Below are positions 7,207-11,058 of a stretch of 11,058 nt of DNA, in pieces. Numbering within the stretch: the stretch's first letter is position 1; every line of letters starts with the position of its first letter. Both the position numbers and the translations under genes were made by a program. The notes under the pieces were generated by a model. It was not told the DNA's origin. It saw only the letters and a list, made by a program, of their open reading frames with translations, and made no database searches. The stretch comes from Isohypsibius dastychi (Eukaryota; Tardigrada; Eutardigrada; Parachela; Isohypsibiidae), in NCBI GenBank assembly GCA_034696485.1, contig JAQIWT010001372.1, positions 1 to 11,058 on the forward strand, written 5' to 3'.

Positions 7207-8081
7207 TTTCTAACGACACGAATCCCATCCAAAATCAAAGCATATTCATTATGAAGCTTTCAAATAAGTATGATACTTATTTTTTTTTAGGCCTTTTAAT
7301 GTGCAGCAAACTCTACCTCGTTCAAATGAGCCCCCTTGGCGTTGTTGTTCTGACCGTAAGCTGAGACCGACCGAGCAAGCTTGGCCTCAAGTCTCAGTTG
7401 CGTTTTGTTAACGGTCTTTCTCGGCCATATCGAATACTATTACGAACCATCGTACTAGTGTGAAGAACACCAGGTCATCATCTCATCAAGGGAATAATGG
7501 AATTTTCATCTAAAAATAATTTCTCAAAACAATAAATCGACTCACATTCCTCTACGGCGGTTTGAGTTTCTCGCTCTCACTCGCAGGCTTGAAATAGATT
7601 TTCCTCGTCGCTTGCTCAGATTGTGACCTGCTCGCTGGAGGAAGGCCGTCGCAGCCGAAGCCTTGGTCCCGGTCGTCAACCGTGCACGATATAGCTCGAA
7701 TAAAAGCGTCCTTTGCGCGAAATCAGGAAGCTATGAAGGACACCTTATCAATTTAAAGCAAGCATTGAACCGTTTTCGAGAATAGGTCGCATTACTTCGC
7801 TACGCTGGCTAAAGCACGAGCCATTCTTGGTGGAATGGAAGCATAGGAACGCATTACGAAAGTCAAAGACGGTCCTCTGCCTTCTAACACGTGATTCACC
7901 AGTGTACCGTGCGATAGAAATCAGTATCTTCGTCGAAAATTGCTCGGTTCTTTGGGGTGGTGCAAGAGGCTTTGGAATCTTGCAGAAAATTCAGTCAATT
8001 GCGAAAGGTGGGTTGCTGGTAAGGTCGAGCACGTTAATCTAAACACAAGAGGACCAAAGAACGTGTCCAGTGAGGGGTAGA
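7207..8081. other. Divergent intergenic region between membrane protein and golgin
   Basis: About 875 bases separate the start codons of two divergent genes, so this region must contain both promoters. It holds a perfect inverted repeat at 7262-7282 (listed separately). A possible TATA-like ATAAAA lies at 7700-7705 for the + strand, but it is far from the golgin ATG. A GTAAGG at 8019 and a CAG at 8068-8070 could bound a ~52-nt intron in the golgin leader, similar in size to the coding intron, though this is weak. No protein-coding frame here is convincing. Confidence 0.5.
7262..7282. promoter_or_regulatory. Perfect 10-bp inverted repeat upstream of the membrane-protein gene
   Basis: The arms AAATAAGTAT (7262-7271) and ATACTTATTT (7273-7282) are exact reverse complements around a single central G. 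The element lies 56-76 bases upstream of the minus-strand ATG at 7206. A one-base spacer cannot make a good RNA hairpin without opening pairs, so a binding site for a dimeric transcription factor is the more natural reading. A run of T's follows on the + strand. Its AT-richness raises the chance of coincidence, but a 10-bp perfect arm at this location is notable. Confidence 0.4.
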
Positions 8082-10426
8082 ATGGGTGACGAGGGTAAGG
8101 ATGACCCGCTGGCATTGTCAGGGTCCGAATACCGTGATAAAGAACAAGAATCTATCGCAGTGACACACGTGTTGGACACTAAAAGCCTGGTAAATGATAC
8201 TACTCTAGCCTCCAAGCGCAAATCAGACGAATCGATTAATGATGATCCGAAACTTGCTCTTGTTGAAGATGACCACAAAACTTCAATATTGGATGACACG
8301 AGCAATTCAAGCCCGAAAGTGAAAAATGCTAAAATAGGCGGGGACATCTCCAAGACCGCGACACATGCTGACACCCCCAATACCGCTGGCAATGACGTCA
8401 CTGGTGATGATGATGCGATACCAGTTAATGTCACGGGACCGACGGCAACGAGCGGCAAGAAAATCTCGGCGAAAGAGCTGGTTCAGCATGTGAAAAACCA
8501 GAAGAAAAAAATCCAGGATCAGGAAGCGGAGATCGGAAAGCTTAGCGCACAGTTCGGAATCTGTCGGATGCGTGCCTTAGCAATGGCGATCGATCTCGTC
8601 TCGGCAGCTTCGACAAAGAAAAAGTCCATTCGTGCTTTTCACAGATGGCTCGCGTTTGCCGAGCGTGAGAGTGCAGCGATTGAGGTCGAGCGAGTGGCAG
8701 GATTGGCTCATCGAGCGACCACAGAGCTTGAGACAATCAAAATTGAGCTTGATAGTGCTCGTAAAGAAAAATCTGATCTGGAAACCCTTCAAAAAAAACT
8801 CCGCGCATTACTTGCACGTGCCAAACAGCAATTGGCAGACCAAGCAAAAGCGCACGAGCAGACACCAGAGAATTTTAGTTTAACTGATGTGTCGCGCAAA
8901 GTAAGAGCACCTGATGGGGCGGTTTTCTGCTTGGTGGCGATGCGCAAAGGAGAGGCTGATAAAACATCGTACGAATGGCGGGAAGAGGCCATCGTGATCT
9001 CTTGGCTCGCGGCGAAGGGCCTTGGAGAAGAATCATTATTGCGGGAACGCGCCACGGTGGAAGAGGAGTTACAGGAACGATACTCGAGAGCCAGCCGTGA
9101 AATGGAGTCTGCTCTCTGTGATAAGCAGCTCGAGTTAGACACATTGACGGACCGCTTTGAACAGTATCGCCGACGAGCCGAACTCGCATTGGAGAAAGCG
9201 GGGAGCGACTCCCGTGAAAAAGACCCTGCTGCTGAATCTGCTCTAAGAGATGAGCTGTCGCGGATAGCACGCGAGCGCGATGCTCATGCCGAGAAGGTTG
9301 AGGAACTACGTGGTCTTCTTGATGCTGCTGAATCAGTTCTTGCGGCCTCGAGGGTCCGCGAAAAAATGCTTCGTGAGGAGCGAGACGAGCTCGAGCGCCG
9401 AGCTTCCGAAGCCAGCAGAGCGATGGAAGCTGCTCGTGCTGCTTGGGAACAGACGCTCAAACGTTTTGAGAGCGATGCAGAAGAGAGATCTCAAGCCGAA
9501 AGAGCTGAAACGCGAGCGGCCATAGACCGAGCAGATGCCCTCGAGCGGTCCTTACAGCAGGTCAAGCAAGCAGAGGCAGAAGCGAAAAGTGCGGAGCGAC
9601 AGGCCGTTGATTCGCTTTCGAAGGCTGAAGACCGAATAGAAGGTCTTCGGGCTGCCCTCGCTCGAGCAGAAGCCAAAGCGAACTCCGCAGAATTGTCACG
9701 TCACTTGGCGACATCGAGCTCTTTATCTGTTGCGGCACCACCCATGGCCAATTCATCAAGTCGCCAAGGTTCTGTGATGTCGACTCTGAGTTCGCCTCGA
9801 CCTTCTCAAAGTGGTAAAGCGCTTGACACCGTTTACGAGGTGGGAGACTCGGCATCCGTTGCTGACATAGCTCGTCAGAGGAGAGACTCGGGTGATTCTG
9901 AGTTCTCGGCTTCGCTGGCACCAGGTGCCGAGGTAGGGCCGAAGTATTTCGTCGACCAAGTAAGCTTCTAATTTTCGCGCTGCTGTCCTTAAGTGTGACT
10001 GACATACAATTACAGATTGGTGCCTTGAGGGCCGCCCATCGGAATGAACGTGTTGATTGGCAGCGCGAAAGATCCACCTTGAGGGAGCAGATTGATGACG
10101 CGGTTTTGAAGAAGCAGCAAGCAGAGGATCGCGCTATACAGCTTGAAAGGACTATTACCGAAATGAAACTTGCATCGGAAAGACAAAGGCAGCTCTCTGA
10201 GTCCGCTCGCACAGTGGGGGAAACACCTGATGGTCTATTGTATTTGAAGAATGCAGTATTCAGATTTATCACGGCCGATGCAGACTCCGAGCGAGAAACG
10301 CTCTTACCCGTGATCACGATGCTTCTTAAATTCACGCCCGAGGAAGTCCAAGTTTTGCAAGGTGAAACTTCCCGTTCACATCCTGGTAATGGCTTGCTTG
10401 GAGGGATCTTTTCTCGATTTTCTTGA
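8082..10426 (+). CDS. GRIP-domain golgin, trans-Golgi coiled-coil tether (762 aa, two exons)
   Basis: The coding sequence is exon 1 8082-9959 joined to exon 2 10016-10426. The ATG at 8082 has adenine at -3 and G at +4; the frame opens slightly earlier at a GTG, which is not used. Residues 1-126 are polar and acidic and probably disordered. Coiled coil begins at ~127 (KELVQHVKNQKKKIQ), is broken at ~265-315, and resumes to ~545. A Ser/Pro-rich linker with SSRQGS and RQRRDS follows, then a last coil in exon 2. Residues ~697-743 are a GRIP domain: LLYLKNAVFRFI, a helix with LLPVITMLLKF, then TPEEVQVL. The tyrosine at 702 corresponds to the conserved GRIP tyrosine that contacts Arl1-GTP, known in this family to recruit golgins to trans-Golgi membranes. 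The tail ends in GGIFSRFS. The splice keeps phase 0 (Gln-626, then Ile-627). It converges with the FANCI gene across only 113 bases. Confidence 0.88.
9960..10015 (+). other. 56-nt spliceosomal intron in the golgin gene
   Basis: The donor is GTAAGC at 9960 and the acceptor is ACAG ending at 10015. CTGAC at 9999-10003 matches a branch site, with the adenine 13 bases before the intron end. Splicing joins the coiled-coil frame to the GRIP-encoding frame in phase 0. Without splicing the frame reads three codons (V-S-F) and stops at 9969-9971, removing the entire GRIP domain. It is the only intron required by any gene in the window. Confidence 0.9.
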
Positions 10427-10539
10427 ACCTAAAATCAGAATGGCAATCAAGGCCTAAATTCAATTTGTAACATTAGCATAGTTGATTTAGAGTATACATT
10501 CGCAAGCACTTTATATGTTTGCTGTCTACGACATAATAC
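10427..10539. other. Short convergent 3' region between golgin and FANCI
   Basis: Only 113 bases lie between the golgin stop and the FANCI stop on the opposite strand, so the two 3' UTRs must overlap or be very short. TGTAA at 10466-10470, about 40 bases after the golgin stop, resembles the UGUAA polyadenylation signal known from green algae, but a five-base match is weak. No AATAAA is present in the golgin direction. Confidence 0.4.
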
Positions 10540-11058
10540 TCAAACATCATCCTCTTCTTCTTCTTCTCCGCAACCCTGGAGCTCTTGCTTGATCTTTTCT
10601 GAATCCAGTCGAAAATCGCGCGCAGTGGTTCGCTTCACAAATCGCTTGAGGTCCGATACCTCTTTGCATGCTTTGGTCGCCTTCAATAAGGTCAGCTCAT
10701 ACTGCTCAACAGCAAACACCGCTTCTGGAATAACCTTGTTTTGTTTTGACTTGTTTTGCTTCTTTGTCTCAAGCACTGTAATGCACGCGTCGAAAGGTCC
10801 CAGAACGCCTTTGCTTATGAATGAAACAAGCGACTCCAGAGCCTCAGGGGCAAAAACGGCTTTGATCGCAGTCACTTTCTTGAGAAACTTCGACAAACAT
10901 TTAAGTGTCCGAACCATTCCTTTCAAAAAGATTTCAATAGTGCCATCGCGGTGCATCACATTGCTTCCTTCTAAAAGAAGTTTGAGCACATGTGAGATGC
11001 TCATGAAATAGGCGATAAGAGTCCTCTGGTTCGCTGATTTGGTCACCACGGATGCATC
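10540..11058 (-). CDS. FANCI: Fanconi anaemia group I protein, C-terminal part (partial)
   Basis: The frame is open to the right edge of the window, so this is the last 172 codons of a longer gene; no start lies inside the window. FANCI pairs with FANCD2 as a DNA clamp that is mono-ubiquitinated during interstrand crosslink repair in the nucleus. The match rests on the family's C-terminal block: IPEAVFAVEQYELTLLK, then ~20 residues on, RTTARDFRLDSEKI. In animal FANCI the corresponding block reads as an IPNLIFAIEQYE-type motif followed by a TSRDFKI-type motif. Upstream helices (LVSFISKGVLGPFDACITVL) fit the helical repeats of this region. The protein ends in an acidic tail, GEEEEEDDV. Animal FANCI has an acidic stretch here but continues to a basic Lys/Arg end, which is missing. 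No intron interrupts this part. The identification is by eye, but the spacing of both motifs makes it fairly secure. Confidence 0.82.
   Translation of the reverse strand, partial: DASVVTKSANQRTLIAYFMSISHVLKLLLEGSNVMHRDGTIEIFLKGMVRTLKCLSKFLKKVTAIKAVFAPEALESLVSFISKGVLGPFDACITVLETKKQNKSKQNKVIPEAVFAVEQYELTLLKATKACKEVSDLKRFVKRTTARDFRLDSEKIKQELQGCGEEEEEDDV

Noticed and set aside
7827-8042. 71-codon frame before the golgin
   Set aside because: It starts at TTG, has no recognisable content, and lies where the promoter and leader are expected.
9562-10335. 257-codon open frame antisense to the golgin
   Set aside because: It begins at a GTG, overlaps both golgin exons and the intron, and its Ser/Arg/Ala-rich content is what the reverse strand of a Glu/Ala-rich coiled coil gives. 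No family is recognisable.
1-11058. Prokaryotic systems, CRISPR arrays, mobile elements, tRNAs
   Set aside because: The spliced intron, GRIP golgin and FANCI show a eukaryotic nuclear locus. No direct-repeat/spacer array, transposase, terminal repeats or tRNA-like fold was found by eye on either strand.

Overview
The window is nuclear DNA of a eukaryote, most likely a compact-genome protist or alga. The evidence is one 56-nt GT-AG intron with a CTGAC branch-site match, a golgin with a C-terminal GRIP domain, the C-terminus of the Fanconi anaemia protein FANCI, and a large single-exon secretory membrane protein with Pro/Thr linkers. No ribosome-binding sites, operons, tRNAs, rRNAs, CRISPR arrays or intact mobile elements were seen. 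The PT-rich linkers suggest a red alga or a stramenopile, but the sequence alone does not fix the lineage.

Layout, left to right. (1) 172-516 (+): a small 114-aa protein of unknown function, with two TATAAACG motifs upstream. (2) 517-2491: nearly 2 kb without a convincing gene. It holds a G-rich degenerate tandem repeat at 570-690 and then AT-rich DNA with short inverted repeats. (3) 2492-3145 (+): a 217-aa, Ser/Arg-rich, probably disordered protein with two PRRRRSS kinase-type motifs. (4) 3592-7206 (-): a 1204-aa type I membrane protein combining an iduronate-2-sulfatase-like domain, an EGF-like stub, a PT linker, an eight-cysteine module, a second PT linker, a von Willebrand A (VWA)-like domain, one transmembrane helix and a basic cytosolic tail. 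(5) 7207-8081: a divergent intergenic region with a perfect 10-bp inverted repeat near the membrane-protein start. (6) 8082-10426 (+): a 762-aa GRIP golgin in two exons. (7) 10540-11058 (-): the last 172 codons of a FANCI orthologue, running off the right edge.

The genes look like independent eukaryotic genes. Two pairs converge (the Ser/Arg-rich gene with the membrane protein, and the golgin with FANCI) and one pair diverges (the membrane protein and the golgin). No shared pathway is evident.

The most notable object is the membrane protein. Its sulfatase fold is recognisable, but the formylglycine cysteine is serine and most metal and substrate residues are replaced. Its VWA fold is also recognisable, but all three metal-site (MIDAS) positions are degraded. 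It looks like a double pseudo-domain cell-surface or endomembrane protein that has kept its scaffolds and lost its metal chemistry. A binding or adhesion role, perhaps towards sulfated glycans, is inference.
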